From positions 1,364,001-1,428,000 of the forward strand of contig CP119313.1 of NCBI GenBank assembly GCA_029202485.1: 64,000 nucleotides of DNA. Reading direction: 5' to 3'. The notes under the pieces were generated by a model, which was not told the DNA's origin, did no database searches, and saw nothing but the letters and a program-made list of their open reading frames with translations. How positions within the stretch are numbered: the first letter of the stretch is position 1; each line of letters begins with the position of its first letter. Made by a program: the position numbers and the translations under genes. Shown piece after piece: positions 8,424 to 17,174 of the stretch. The DNA is from Candidatus Pedobacter colombiensis. Lineage in GTDB: Bacteria > Bacteroidota > Bacteroidia > Sphingobacteriales > Sphingobacteriaceae.

Positions 8424-9128
8424 ATGAAAAAACTAATAATTGCAGCATTAATTGGGGTAGCTTCAATTGCAAATATTAATTGGGCACATGCTCAGATAAG
8501 ATTGAGCATTAATATTGGTTCGCAGCCGCTTTGGGGACCAGTGGGCTATGATCACGTAGATTATTATTATTTGCCTGAAATAGATGCTTACTATTATGTA
8601 CCAACAGGTCAATATATTTATTTGGTGAATGGAGCTTGGGTTTGGAGAAGCTATTTACCCGCCAGATACCGCAACATTGATTTGTATAGAACTTATAAGG
8701 TTGTTGTGAATGGTGATAAACCCTATTTGAGACACAATGACTATAGAAATAAGTATAGAAATTACAGAACATCATACAATAAGCAAGTTATAATAAGAGA
8801 TAGTAAAGACCGTAAATATGATGTTGTGAGGAACCGCCCTAATAATAGACCTACCCCTTCTCACCCAACAAGACCTGGTAATGGTGGTCCTTCTCGTCCT
8901 GAAAGACCCGGTAACGGTGGTAAACCTGAAAGACCTGGTAACGGAGGTCCTTCTCGTCCTGAAAGACCCGGCAATGGTGGTAAACCTGAAAGACCTGGTA
9001 ACGGAGGCCCTTCTCGTCCAGAAAGGCCCGGTAACGGTGGTAAACCTGAAAGATCTGGTAACGGAGGTAAGCCCGAAAGACCTGGAAATGATGGTAAGGG
9101 CAGGCCAGAAAATCACGGAAGACATTAA
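8424..9128 (+). CDS. Secreted protein with Pro/Gly-rich 20-residue repeats
   Basis: A 234-residue exported protein of unknown function. The signal peptide is MKKLIIAALIGVASIANINWAHA, with likely cleavage after AHA. Residues ~25-115 are Tyr-rich (DHVDYYYLPEIDAYYYV), resembling small YXXYY-type envelope proteins of Bacteroidota. From ~155 on the chain is three near-identical 20-residue units of PSRPERPGNGGKPERPGNGG, preceded and followed by partial units, giving a basic, flexible tail rich in Arg, Pro and Gly. The tail could span or bind the cell wall, but that is inference. A strong terminator follows directly. Confidence 0.8.
   Translation: MKKLIIAALIGVASIANINWAHAQIRLSINIGSQPLWGPVGYDHVDYYYLPEIDAYYYVPTGQYIYLVNGAWVWRSYLPARYRNIDLYRTYKVVVNGDKPYLRHNDYRNKYRNYRTSYNKQVIIRDSKDRKYDVVRNRPNNRPTPSHPTRPGNGGPSRPERPGNGGKPERPGNGGPSRPERPGNGGKPERPGNGGPSRPERPGNGGKPERSGNGGKPERPGNDGKGRPENHGRH
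8889..9068 (+). repeat. Three tandem 60-bp repeats inside the secreted protein gene
   Basis: Units 8889-8948, 8949-9008 and 9009-9068 each encode 20 residues and differ at only a few bases. High DNA identity, not only protein identity, suggests recent duplication or slippage, so copy number may vary between strains. Confidence 0.9.
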
Positions 9129-9133
9129 TGGTT

Positions 9134-9163
9134 AATGCAGGGTTAGCACCCTGCATTTTTTTT
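9134..9163 (+). terminator. Rho-independent terminator after the repeat-protein gene
   Basis: A perfect 10-bp stem (AATGCAGGGT/ACCCTGCATT, 9134-9143 and 9148-9157) with a 4-base loop is followed by a T-tract to 9163. Confidence 0.9.
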
Positions 9164-9215
9164 GCTTAAATTTAAACGACAAGTTTTAATTGCCTACCTT
9201 CTAAACCGCTCAATT

Positions 9216-11750
9216 ATGAAACAGGATCCTCTTTCAAATCATATAAATAGTTTTTGGTCGCTGGATACTCCTGTGTTATTGCAACAACTCGATACAAGGA
9301 CTGAAGGATTAAAGACAGTTGATATTGAGGAACGCAGAGAAAAATACGGAGCCAATACGATCAAGCTGGAGGGCAAGAAAAGTGATGTCCTGTTGTTTTT
9401 AGGACAGTTTAAAAGTCCAATTACTATTATTTTATTGATAGCGGCCAGTTTGTCTTTTTATTTAGACGATCATGTTGATGCACTTATCATCATTATTATT
9501 GTATGTTTTAGCAGTATGCTTGGTTTTTGGCAGGAGCGGGCAGCAGGGAATGCAATTGCTCAGTTACTGGCAATGGTTAGGATAAAAGCAAATGTGCTGC
9601 GTGATGAAAAAGCAGGGGAAATCCCGGTAGAAGATATTGTACCGGGGGATATTGTATTGCTGAGCGCGGGAGATGTGATACCTGCGGATTCACTTATCCT
9701 GGAATCAAATGAGTTGTTTGTGGATGAGGCTGCATTTACTGGTGAAACATTTCCGGTTGAAAAGCAAGGTGGTACTTTGGCCGCGGATACCCCATTGGCT
9801 AAGCGCAGCAATTCGCTCTTCATGGGAAGTCATGTCATTAGCGGTACAGCTAAAGCTATAGTTGTTGGAACGGGCATTAATACCGAATTTGGACGTGTAA
9901 GTCAGAGTCTTAAAAACCGGACACCAGAAACAGAGTTTGAACGTGGCATCAGGCGGTTTGGCTATTTTCTGATGCAAATAACCTTGATCATGGTTATTTT
10001 TATTTTTGGAGTTAACGTGATGTTGAATAAACCGGTTCTGGATTCATTGTTGTTTACACTTGCCATTGCAGTTGGGCTAACGCCGCAACTGTTGCCTGCT
10101 ATTATTACGGTAAATCTGGCTCAGGGGGCGCGGAGGATGGCTCAAAAGCAGGTGATTGTTAAACGTCTCAGTTCCATAGAAAATTTTGGGTGTATAGATA
10201 TTTTGTGTTCGGATAAAACAGGTACATTGACTGCAGGGAATGTAAAGGTGAATGATGGGTTGGATTGCGCTGGTAAGGAAAGTGCTAAAGTGCTGAACCT
10301 GGCAAAAATAAATGCCATGCTACAACAAGGTTTTAAAAACCCCATTGATGAAGCAATCTCGGCATTAAACCTCAAGGATTACAAAGAAAGAGAGCGGTTG
10401 GATGAGATTCCTTATGATTTTATCCGCAAACGTTTAACGCTGCTTGTTTCATCGGATACAGGGCCTCAAATGATTACTAAGGGAGCAGTAAGCCAGGTTA
10501 CTGAAGTGTGTAGTTATGCAGAGGATGCTGACGGGAAGTTAGTTTCTATAACAGAAGCAAAAGCTGGAATCCAACAAACTTACGAGGTATTGAGTGCAAA
10601 GGGGTATCGTACTTTGGGAGTGGCGTATAAAAATCTGGACAATAAAGGCCCTATTCATAGAGAGGATGAAAAGGATATGGTATTTGCTGGGTTTGTAACC
10701 TTGTTTGATCCTCCAAAAGAGGGGATTGTAGAAACTATCAAATCCTTGCAGAATTTAGGCATTCATTTAAAGGTAATTACTGGCGACAATGCCCTTATTG
10801 CGAGAAGTATGAGTGAGCAGGTTGGCATGAAGGATGCTTTAATACTTACAGGATCTGCCTTGCGGGATATGAGTGATGAGGCTTTACGTCACCAGGTATT
10901 GAAAACGGATATTTTTGCGGAAGTGGAGCCTAACCATAAGGAAAGGATTATCCTTGCCTTAAAGAAGGCTGGAAGAGTGGTCGGTTATATGGGTGACGGG
11001 ATTAATGATGCATCGGCACTTCATGCGGCAGATGTTGGCATTTCGGTTAATACGGCAGTGGATGTAGCCAAGGAGGCGGCTGATATTGTTTTACTGGATC
11101 AGGATCTGAATGTATTGATAGAGGGGGTAAAGGAGGGACGGCGTACATTTGCCAATACACAGAAGTACATTTTTATGGCTACCAGTGCTAATTTTGGAAA
11201 TATGTTTAGTATGGCTGGGGCATCTTTATTTTTGTCTTTCCTACCCTTATTGCCTAAGCAAATTCTATTGACCAATTTAATGACAGATTTGCCTTCAATG
11301 GCTATTGCTACTGATAATGTGGATGCGGAATGGACAGATAAACCCAGACGTTGGGACATTAACTTTATTAAACGCTTTATGCTGATATTCGGCATATTAA
11401 GCTCTGTTTTTGATTATTTTACTTTTGGCGTCTTGTTGTTTTTCTTTCATGCTGCTGAAAAGGAATTTCAAACAGGCTGGTTTATAGAGTCTGTGGTTTC
11501 TGCAACGCTTATTGTTATGGTGGTACGTACCAGGAAGACTATCCTTACCAGTAAACCTGGTAAATACCTGCTTATTGCTACATTACTTATAGCTATATTG
11601 GCTTTACTGCTTCCGATAATACCTTTTGCAAATATTATGGGTTTTATTGCAGTGCCTTTTAAATTCTATTTGGCAATGCTGGCAATTGTTATGTTGTATA
11701 TTTTTTCTGCTGAGCTGGTTAAAAGTTGGTTTTACAAGCGTTTTTATTAA
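9216..11750 (+). CDS. mgtA: Magnesium-translocating P-type ATPase (MgtA/MgtB type)
   Basis: An inner-membrane P-type (P3B) ATPase importing Mg2+. Translation from ATG 9216 gives 844 residues; the longer TTG-initiated frame would begin inside the preceding terminator. Visible are the actuator motif FTGETFPVEK, the phosphorylation motif DKTGTLTAGN with Asp333, the hinge motif GDGINDASALHAADVGISV, and the C-terminal membrane domain with LTNLMTDLPSMAIATDNVD, characteristic of MgtA/MgtB. About ten hydrophobic segments are seen. The stop codon overlaps that of the convergent cardiolipin synthase gene. Bacterial mgtA is usually induced by low Mg2+, but the ~50-base upstream region has no room for a leader riboswitch. 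Confidence 0.93.
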   Translation: MKQDPLSNHINSFWSLDTPVLLQQLDTRTEGLKTVDIEERREKYGANTIKLEGKKSDVLLFLGQFKSPITIILLIAASLSFYLDDHVDALIIIIIVCFSSMLGFWQERAAGNAIAQLLAMVRIKANVLRDEKAGEIPVEDIVPGDIVLLSAGDVIPADSLILESNELFVDEAAFTGETFPVEKQGGTLAADTPLAKRSNSLFMGSHVISGTAKAIVVGTGINTEFGRVSQSLKNRTPETEFERGIRRFGYFLMQITLIMVIFIFGVNVMLNKPVLDSLLFTLAIAVGLTPQLLPAIITVNLAQGARRMAQKQVIVKRLSSIENFGCIDILCSDKTGTLTAGNVKVNDGLDCAGKESAKVLNLAKINAMLQQGFKNPIDEAISALNLKDYKERERLDEIPYDFIRKRLTLLVSSDTGPQMITKGAVSQVTEVCSYAEDADGKLVSITEAKAGIQQTYEVLSAKGYRTLGVAYKNLDNKGPIHREDEKDMVFAGFVTLFDPPKEGIVETIKSLQNLGIHLKVITGDNALIARSMSEQVGMKDALILTGSALRDMSDEALRHQVLKTDIFAEVEPNHKERIILALKKAGRVVGYMGDGINDASALHAADVGISVNTAVDVAKEAADIVLLDQDLNVLIEGVKEGRRTFANTQKYIFMATSANFGNMFSMAGASLFLSFLPLLPKQILLTNLMTDLPSMAIATDNVDAEWTDKPRRWDINFIKRFMLIFGILSSVFDYFTFGVLLFFFHAAEKEFQTGWFIESVVSATLIVMVVRTRKTILTSKPGKYLLIATLLIAILALLLPIIPFANIMGFIAVPFKFYLAMLAIVMLYIFSAELVKSWFYKRFY

Positions 11751-13198
11751 AGTAAAGGCGATAGTAACCTTGCCGCTTTTTCGAGTAATTGCTTGTATAA
11801 TGGACGATCAGCCCATTGTTCGGGATCAATTTTTAAGGCATGCTTAAGGTCGCAATAAAAAATAGTACTCAATTCGGTGGCAATTTGAGTATCATAAACA
11901 ATGGCATTTACTTCAAAGTTTAGGTCGAAGCTTCTGAAATCCATATTTGCTGTACCCACCATAGCAATCTTTTTATCCGTAACCATCGTTTTGGCATGTA
12001 TAAAGCCTTTTTGGTATTGGTAGATCTGGACACCTGCTTTTAGGAGGTCGTTATAGTAAGACCTGGCAGCAGAATTCACTAAAATAGAGTCTGATTTGCC
12101 GGGTACCAGCAATTTTACTGAAATTCCGCTTAATGATGATATAATAAGGGCGTCAAGCAAACTTTCGCCTGGAATAAAATAGGGACTGGTAATCAGAATT
12201 TCATTGGTTGCAAGGTTGATGGCTTGCAGGATGGAAAATAAAATGGTTGGGGATTCTGAATCTGGCCCGCTGGCTGCGATCTGTACTAATTTGTTTTCTT
12301 CCACTATCTGTGGAGCCTTAGTTGGGAAAAAATATGAGTCAGGTTCCAGGATCTTCTCAGAACAGAAGTTCCAATCGCACAGAAAAAGATATTGGAGGTA
12401 CAGTGTACCAGGACCGTCGATGCGTAAATGGGTATCCCGCCAATACAATTGTTCCGTATGGTTATTAATGTACCTGTTGCTCACATTAATTCCACCTACA
12501 AATGAGGTGAGGCCATCTATGACAATTATTTTGCGGTGATTTCTGTAATTGAGGCGATTGGCTAGTAATATAAAGTGTACTTTGAGAAAAGGGTAAGCTT
12601 CAACTCCGTTTTCTATAAGCCAGGGGACTATTTTTTTTCGGATATCTCTGCTACCAAAATCATCATAAATAAAGCGGACTTTAACACCCTCCTTCGCTTT
12701 TGCTGCTAAAGCCGCAGCGAGTGCCTGACCGATTTCATCATCCTCGAATATGTAATACTCTATGTGAATGTGGTATTTGGCTTCCTGAATTGCTTTCAAT
12801 ACCTCCGGGAATTTCTGCTCTCCATTTATCAATAGCTTCACTGCATTTTTAGCAGTTAACGGACTCATTGAATCCTTTAATAGCATAAAGGCAAGTTCTT
12901 TATTGCTGAGGACTTCGGCATTGTTTTCCCGAAAGGTTTTGGCAGAGTAATGAAGCAAATCTTGTTTGAATTTTGCGGCCAGATCGTCGTTTTCAAATAG
13001 CTTCTTGCTGTACATTTTTCTGTGCCGGTAGTTGATTCCAAAAAAGAAATAAAAGATGATTCCAAAAAAAGGGACGAATATGGCAAAAAGTAGGTATGCA
13101 AGAGTTTTTGTGGTACTGCGGGTATCATAAATGATGCGCAGGCAGACTAGAATCAGGATGAGGAGATAAGCGATTTCGGAAACCAGCAACCAGTCCAT
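11747..13198 (-). CDS. cls: Cardiolipin synthase (phospholipase D family)
   Basis: A membrane enzyme joining two phosphatidylglycerol molecules into cardiolipin. The 483 residues have two N-terminal transmembrane segments (~4-22 and ~33-53), a cytoplasmic linker, and two PLD HxKxxxxD motifs, HRKIIVID at 221-228 and HAKTMVTD at 401-408, each followed by a Gly-rich strand (FVGGINVSN, MVGTANMD). Length and order match bacterial Cls. It is convergent with mgtA and the stop codons share bases 11748-11749, leaving no intergenic terminator. Confidence 0.94.
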   Translation of the reverse strand: MDWLLVSEIAYLLILILVCLRIIYDTRSTTKTLAYLLFAIFVPFFGIIFYFFFGINYRHRKMYSKKLFENDDLAAKFKQDLLHYSAKTFRENNAEVLSNKELAFMLLKDSMSPLTAKNAVKLLINGEQKFPEVLKAIQEAKYHIHIEYYIFEDDEIGQALAAALAAKAKEGVKVRFIYDDFGSRDIRKKIVPWLIENGVEAYPFLKVHFILLANRLNYRNHRKIIVIDGLTSFVGGINVSNRYINNHTEQLYWRDTHLRIDGPGTLYLQYLFLCDWNFCSEKILEPDSYFFPTKAPQIVEENKLVQIAASGPDSESPTILFSILQAINLATNEILITSPYFIPGESLLDALIISSLSGISVKLLVPGKSDSILVNSAARSYYNDLLKAGVQIYQYQKGFIHAKTMVTDKKIAMVGTANMDFRSFDLNFEVNAIVYDTQIATELSTIFYCDLKHALKIDPEQWADRPLYKQLLEKAARLLSPLL

Positions 13199-13332
13199 AT
13201 TTGTAAGTTACATATGTAGATGTGCTGTAAGTTAAGAAATTCAGTTTAATGTTACCATAGGTAAAGGAGAGATTATTTTTGCATAATATCCTTAATTCTA
13301 TTTGGATTATTCTTAAAAATGGTCAATAATAC

Positions 13333-13340
13333 TATATTTG
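13333..13340 (+). promoter_or_regulatory. -7 element for tRNA-Leu
   Basis: TATATTTG matches TAnnTTTG exactly, 33 bases before the mature tRNA 5' end. A second match, TATTTTTG, lies at 13274-13281. No clear -33 element was found for either. Confidence 0.5.
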
Positions 13341-13373
13341 CGCCAAGTAAGGATACTTCTGAAAGATTTTAAT

Positions 13374-13457
13374 GCCCGGATGGCGAAATTGGTAAACGTT
13401 GCGGTCTCAGAAGCCGTTGGAGTACAATCCTTGAGAGTTCGAGTCTCTCTTCGGGCA
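13374..13457 (+). tRNA. tRNA-Leu (anticodon CAG)
   Basis: An 84-base class II tRNA. The acceptor stem GCCCGGA pairs with TTCGGGC (one G-U), followed by discriminator A at 13457. The anticodon arm GCGGT-CTCAGAA-GCCGT gives anticodon CAG (reads CUG) and has G-U wobbles at both ends of the stem. A long variable arm lies before the T arm GAGAG-TTCGAGT-CTCTC. The terminal CCA is not encoded (CGA follows). A -7 promoter element precedes it and a strong terminator follows, so it is a single-gene unit. Confidence 0.95.
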
Positions 13458-13471
13458 CGAGTAGTATGTTA

Positions 13472-13507
13472 AACCGACTAATTTATTGAAGATTAGTCGG
13501 TTTTTTG
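13472..13507 (+). terminator. Terminator after tRNA-Leu
   Basis: A perfect 11-bp stem (AACCGACTAAT, 13472-13482, with its complement at 13492-13502) is followed by a T-run. Confidence 0.9.
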
Positions 13508-13597
13508 TTTTTGGTGTCCATATGGTATCTGAATTTGGCATCGACTAAATTAAAAGGCTTTTTATGCTGTTGATGACCGTTTTGGTGTTAATATTTC

Positions 13598-13605
13598 TAG
13601 CTTTG
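13598..13605 (+). promoter_or_regulatory. -7 element for the small ORF
   Basis: TAGCTTTG is a perfect TAnnTTTG, 26 bases before the ATG at 13632. Upstream TTTG motifs exist but at atypical spacing. Confidence 0.5.
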
Positions 13606-13631
13606 TAACTAGATGCCTTAAAAAACAAGTC

Positions 13632-13814
13632 ATGATTAGATTGAATAGTGAAACGCCATCAGAAGTACTTCAAGATGTCAAAAAGGGGGATCTGGTAACG
13701 GATACTTTTAGTAAGACAGGCTTAGTCGATAGTATTGAAATTTCTGATGATGGGTTGTACCGGATTTATACCTTTCACCTGGTTACTGGCCGAACTATTG
13801 TCATTAAGCGTTAG
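13632..13814 (+). CDS. Small uncharacterised protein (60 aa)
   Basis: A 60-codon frame starting MIRLNSETPSEVLQDVKKGD. I do not recognise the family. The composition is that of a small soluble, mostly beta protein: a KKGDLVTD turn, then SIEISDDGLYRIYTF and TGRTIVIKR strands. There is no signal peptide or membrane segment. Support for it being real is the perfect -7 promoter element at a sensible distance, a coding-like amino acid composition, and its isolated position between the tRNA terminator and the convergent epimerase gene. The KGDLV turn resembles small SH3-like barrels, but this is only an impression. Confidence 0.6.
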   Translation: MIRLNSETPSEVLQDVKKGDLVTDTFSKTGLVDSIEISDDGLYRIYTFHLVTGRTIVIKR

Positions 13815-13963
13815 TTGCAAGGTTAAGTTACACCATTCCTGATAATTTTCGATAGCTATATAATTATAAAGATATGTAGATATATTTAGCGCATGAAAGA
13901 TGGGGTGGTGTTTCTTTGGATCAGCCAGGTAGAAAAGAAGCCTGCTTTGGTGTCCCGTTTTGT

Positions 13964-15061
13964 TTATACCACCCATTTGTCACAGTCCTTCAGGAACATA
14001 GGGTCTGCATCTGCCCCTATACCAGGAGTTTCTGGTACATCCAGAAAATAACCATCATAGGTTAGTCCACCAATAATGGGGTCGACAAGATGTCCTAATA
14101 AACAGCTGTCAAGATCATAGAAGATTACATTGGGACTGGCCAATGCAAAATGTAGGTTGGCGGTTACGGCAAGTCTACTTTCCAACATGCCACCTATCAT
14201 ACATTTAATGCCTGTTTGTAAGGCTACCTCATGAATTTTCTGTGCTTCTAAAATACCGCCAGACTTTGAGAATTTAATGTTCAGGTAATCACATGATTTA
14301 CTGTTGATCAGCTTTCTGGCATCGTGGTGGTCATAACAGCTTTCATCAGCCATGATTTTAATTGGCGAATTTAGATGGAGTTCAGGCAACTGATCGTCAA
14401 ACCAGGTTCGCATGGGTTGTTCGCAAAACTCAATATTTAGAGGAGCCATTTCTCCTAATGCAAAAAGTGCATCATCAAAATCCCATCCCTGATTGGCATC
14501 AAGTCTCAAGGTCATGTCGTTACCAACTGCCTTTCTGATTTGTTTTACCCTTTCAATGTCATCATGTACTTTTTTACCAAGTTTTATTTTTATGATTCTA
14601 CAACCTTGTTTCTGGTATTTCAATGCCAGAAGCGCCATATTTTCAGGGGTGTCAATGCCAATGGTCATATCGGTTTCGATGCTGTGTTTTTGTCCACCTA
14701 AAAACCTGTATAAGGGCAGGTTCGCATTTTTTGCCGAAATATCAAACAAAGCCATATCAAAAGCACTTTTAATTGTACTGTTATGATCAACATAGCCCAA
14801 CAAGTCGTTCATCCTCTCGGGGATATCAAGTGGATCTTTATTAATAAGGATCTTCGCAAAGTCTTTGGCCATGGCCAGGCAGGTTTCCTGAGTTTCACCA
14901 ACAATCATTGGAAAAGCAGAACATTCACCGACACCATAAATACCAGCATCAGTGTATATTCTGATCAGCACATTTTGCGCAAAGTGCATGGTGCCTGTTG
15001 CAATTACAAATGGCTCTATAGGGATGCTAAAACGGTAAATTTCGGTGTGGGTAATCCTCAT
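13964..15061 (-). CDS. Dipeptide epimerase (L-Ala-D/L-Glu epimerase type), enolase superfamily
   Basis: A cytosolic Mg2+-dependent epimerase acting on dipeptides; the best-known members convert L-Ala-D-Glu from murein turnover to L-Ala-L-Glu. The 365 residues show the enolase-superfamily N-terminal lid (~1-120) and barrel: the KxK base (Lys158/Lys160 in IKIKLG), metal ligands Asp188 (RLDANQGW), Glu214 (CEQP) and Asp239 (ADES), the second catalytic Lys263 (NIKFSKSGG), and the DxD pair Asp316/Asp318 (YDLDS) that in dipeptide epimerases binds the substrate's amino group. That DxD pair favours a dipeptide epimerase over muconate cycloisomerase or o-succinylbenzoate synthase. The gene is single, divergent from the YyaL-like gene. 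Confidence 0.88.
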   Translation of the reverse strand: MRITHTEIYRFSIPIEPFVIATGTMHFAQNVLIRIYTDAGIYGVGECSAFPMIVGETQETCLAMAKDFAKILINKDPLDIPERMNDLLGYVDHNSTIKSAFDMALFDISAKNANLPLYRFLGGQKHSIETDMTIGIDTPENMALLALKYQKQGCRIIKIKLGKKVHDDIERVKQIRKAVGNDMTLRLDANQGWDFDDALFALGEMAPLNIEFCEQPMRTWFDDQLPELHLNSPIKIMADESCYDHHDARKLINSKSCDYLNIKFSKSGGILEAQKIHEVALQTGIKCMIGGMLESRLAVTANLHFALASPNVIFYDLDSCLLGHLVDPIIGGLTYDGYFLDVPETPGIGADADPMFLKDCDKWVV

Positions 15062-15142
15062 TTTTTATGGCTTTGAATATATTAATTAATAGCTTTATGG
15101 TTTCAAATTCTACACTTATCTCACATCACATATCCTAATCTC

Positions 15143-17167
15143 ATGTCTAATATAAATAAAGAATCCAATAATTTAATTAATGCATCGTCGCCATATTTAT
15201 TGCAACATGCTTATAATCCTGTAAACTGGTACGAATGGGGGGAGGAAGCTTTGCAAAAAGCCAAAGATGAGAACAAACTGATATTGGTGAGTATTGGTTA
15301 TTCGGCATGTCATTGGTGTCATGTTATGGAGCGCGAAAGTTTTGAAAATCATGAAGTTGCTGAGGTGATGAACCGAAGTTTTGTCTGCATAAAGGTGGAT
15401 AGAGAAGAACGCCCGGATATTGATCAGATTTATATGCTGGCTATTCAACTGATGACCGGTAGTGGTGGTTGGCCATTAAACTGTATTTGTCTGCCTGATC
15501 AGCGACCTATATATGGCGGGACTTATTTTAAAAAGGGGGATTGGATTAGTGTGTTGTCGAGTGTTGCAGACATGTGGGCAAATGAAGCTGATAAGGCCAA
15601 ACAGTATGCTGATAGGTTAACCGATGGTATTAAAAATGCAGAGAAGATTATTCCAAATATTAAGGTTGATGACTATACCACAACGCATCTAACGGAAATT
15701 ATAGAGCCCTGGAAAAGATACTTTGACATGTCAGAGGGTGGATATAATCGTGCTCCGAAGTTCCCATTACCTAATAATTGGCAGTTTATGTTACGCTATA
15801 GTCACCTTATGGAAGATGATGGGACCCATGTTTCGGCTTTGCTTACGCTTGAGAAAATGGCAATGGGTGGTATTTATGATCATGTGGGAGGTGGCTTTGC
15901 ACGCTATTCAGTTGATGGAGAATGGCATGTGCCTCATTTCGAGAAGATGTTGTATGATAACGGTCAACTGATCAGTTTATATGCAGAAGCTTATCAATAT
16001 TCGAAATCAATGTTGTTTAAAGAGGTGGCTGAAGAAACTATTGCATGGCTGGAACGAGAAATGACTTTTAAAGAAGGTCTGTTCTATTCTGCACTAGATG
16101 CCGATAGCGAGGGGATAGAGGGTAAGTTTTATGTATGGGATAAAGCTGAATTTGATGCTTTACTAGGTGATGATGGCGATTTACTTGCTGATTATTTTAA
16201 TGTAACAGCGGAAGGGAACTGGGAAGAAGAGCAGACAAATATTTTGCTGAGGAAATTTAATGAAGAGGATTACGCCGAGGTGAAAGGCATTCCTATCATT
16301 AGTTTACTGGAGAAAATAAAAGCGGCTAAGCTAAAGTTGCTTCAGGAGCGTGGTAAAAGAGTAAGACCTGGATTGGATGATAAGTGTTTAACAGCCTGGA
16401 ATGCGATGGCCATTAAAGGTTTGGCAGAGAGTGCCGGGATATTTGGTAATCCACACTATTATGGGCTAGCCAAAAGGGCTGCATCGTTTATTCTTTCGAA
16501 TTTAAATACAGCTGATGGAGGTTTGTACCGCAATTATAAAAATGGTAAGGCAACTATTCCGGGTTTCCTGGATGATTATGCTTTCTTTATAGAGGCCTTA
16601 ATCACCTTGTACCAATATGATTTTGATGCGAGCTGGTTACAGGAGGCTAAACGCCTGACCGAATATGTATTGGCGAATTTTGAAGATGCTGATAGTTCAA
16701 TGTTATTTTATACGCCTGGAACAGGGGAGGCTTTAATAGCCCGTAAGCACGAGATTATGGATAATGTAATCCCGGCATCCAATTCGGTAATGGCTCAAAA
16801 TCTGCACAAGCTTGGGCTATTTTTTGATCATGATCTATATATATTAAAGGCAGAAGGTATGCTTGCTGCGGTACTCCCTCAAATTAAAACATACGGCTCT
16901 GCTTATTCCAACTGGGCTATACAGGTTTTGGAAGAAGTATTTGGTATCAACGAAATTGCGTTGACGGGTAAGCATATCGAAAAAGTAAAAACAGAGATCA
17001 ATAAACATTATATTCCTAATAAAATTACATTAGGGGGAACAAATTCTGAGCTTCCTTTATTAAAAGATAAGGAAAGCCACGAAACAAAAATCTATATTTG
17101 CCGAAATAAAGTGTGCCAGTTGCCCGTTACTACGGTTGAGGAAGCATTAAAATTGATAACTAAATAA
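15143..17167 (+). CDS. YyaL/DUF255 thioredoxin-fold and (alpha/alpha)6 domain protein
   Basis: A 674-residue homologue of bacterial YyaL and mammalian SPATA20. The N-terminal ~160 residues are a thioredoxin-like DUF255 domain with SACHWCHVM (Cys56/Cys59) and the conserved NPVNWYEWGEEAL and VDREERPDID blocks. The rest resembles an N-acylglucosamine-2-epimerase-like (alpha/alpha)6 barrel, with GGIYDHVGGGFARYSVD, HFEKMLYDN and LDADSEG. No signal peptide, so cytosolic. The biochemical role is unsettled in the family. It is followed 7 bases later by slyD and probably cotranscribed, which fits a redox or protein-folding context (inference). Confidence 0.92.
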   Translation: MSNINKESNNLINASSPYLLQHAYNPVNWYEWGEEALQKAKDENKLILVSIGYSACHWCHVMERESFENHEVAEVMNRSFVCIKVDREERPDIDQIYMLAIQLMTGSGGWPLNCICLPDQRPIYGGTYFKKGDWISVLSSVADMWANEADKAKQYADRLTDGIKNAEKIIPNIKVDDYTTTHLTEIIEPWKRYFDMSEGGYNRAPKFPLPNNWQFMLRYSHLMEDDGTHVSALLTLEKMAMGGIYDHVGGGFARYSVDGEWHVPHFEKMLYDNGQLISLYAEAYQYSKSMLFKEVAEETIAWLEREMTFKEGLFYSALDADSEGIEGKFYVWDKAEFDALLGDDGDLLADYFNVTAEGNWEEEQTNILLRKFNEEDYAEVKGIPIISLLEKIKAAKLKLLQERGKRVRPGLDDKCLTAWNAMAIKGLAESAGIFGNPHYYGLAKRAASFILSNLNTADGGLYRNYKNGKATIPGFLDDYAFFIEALITLYQYDFDASWLQEAKRLTEYVLANFEDADSSMLFYTPGTGEALIARKHEIMDNVIPASNSVMAQNLHKLGLFFDHDLYILKAEGMLAAVLPQIKTYGSAYSNWAIQVLEEVFGINEIALTGKHIEKVKTEINKHYIPNKITLGGTNSELPLLKDKESHETKIYICRNKVCQLPVTTVEEALKLITK

Positions 17168-17174
17168 CATTCTA

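Noticed and set aside
8889..9068. CRISPR array
   Set aside because: Repeats are adjacent with no unique spacers and encode protein in frame.
8772..9156. Long antisense and alternate-frame ORFs over the repeat gene
   Set aside because: They arise because 60-bp repeats keep all frames open; repetitive sequence without independent signals.
9162..9215. TTG start 18 codons before MgtA Met
   Set aside because: It falls in the T-tract of the preceding terminator and adds an unconserved extension.
9164..9215. Mg2+ riboswitch or leader upstream of mgtA
   Set aside because: Only about 50 bases separate the previous terminator and the ATG, too short for a known M-box structure.
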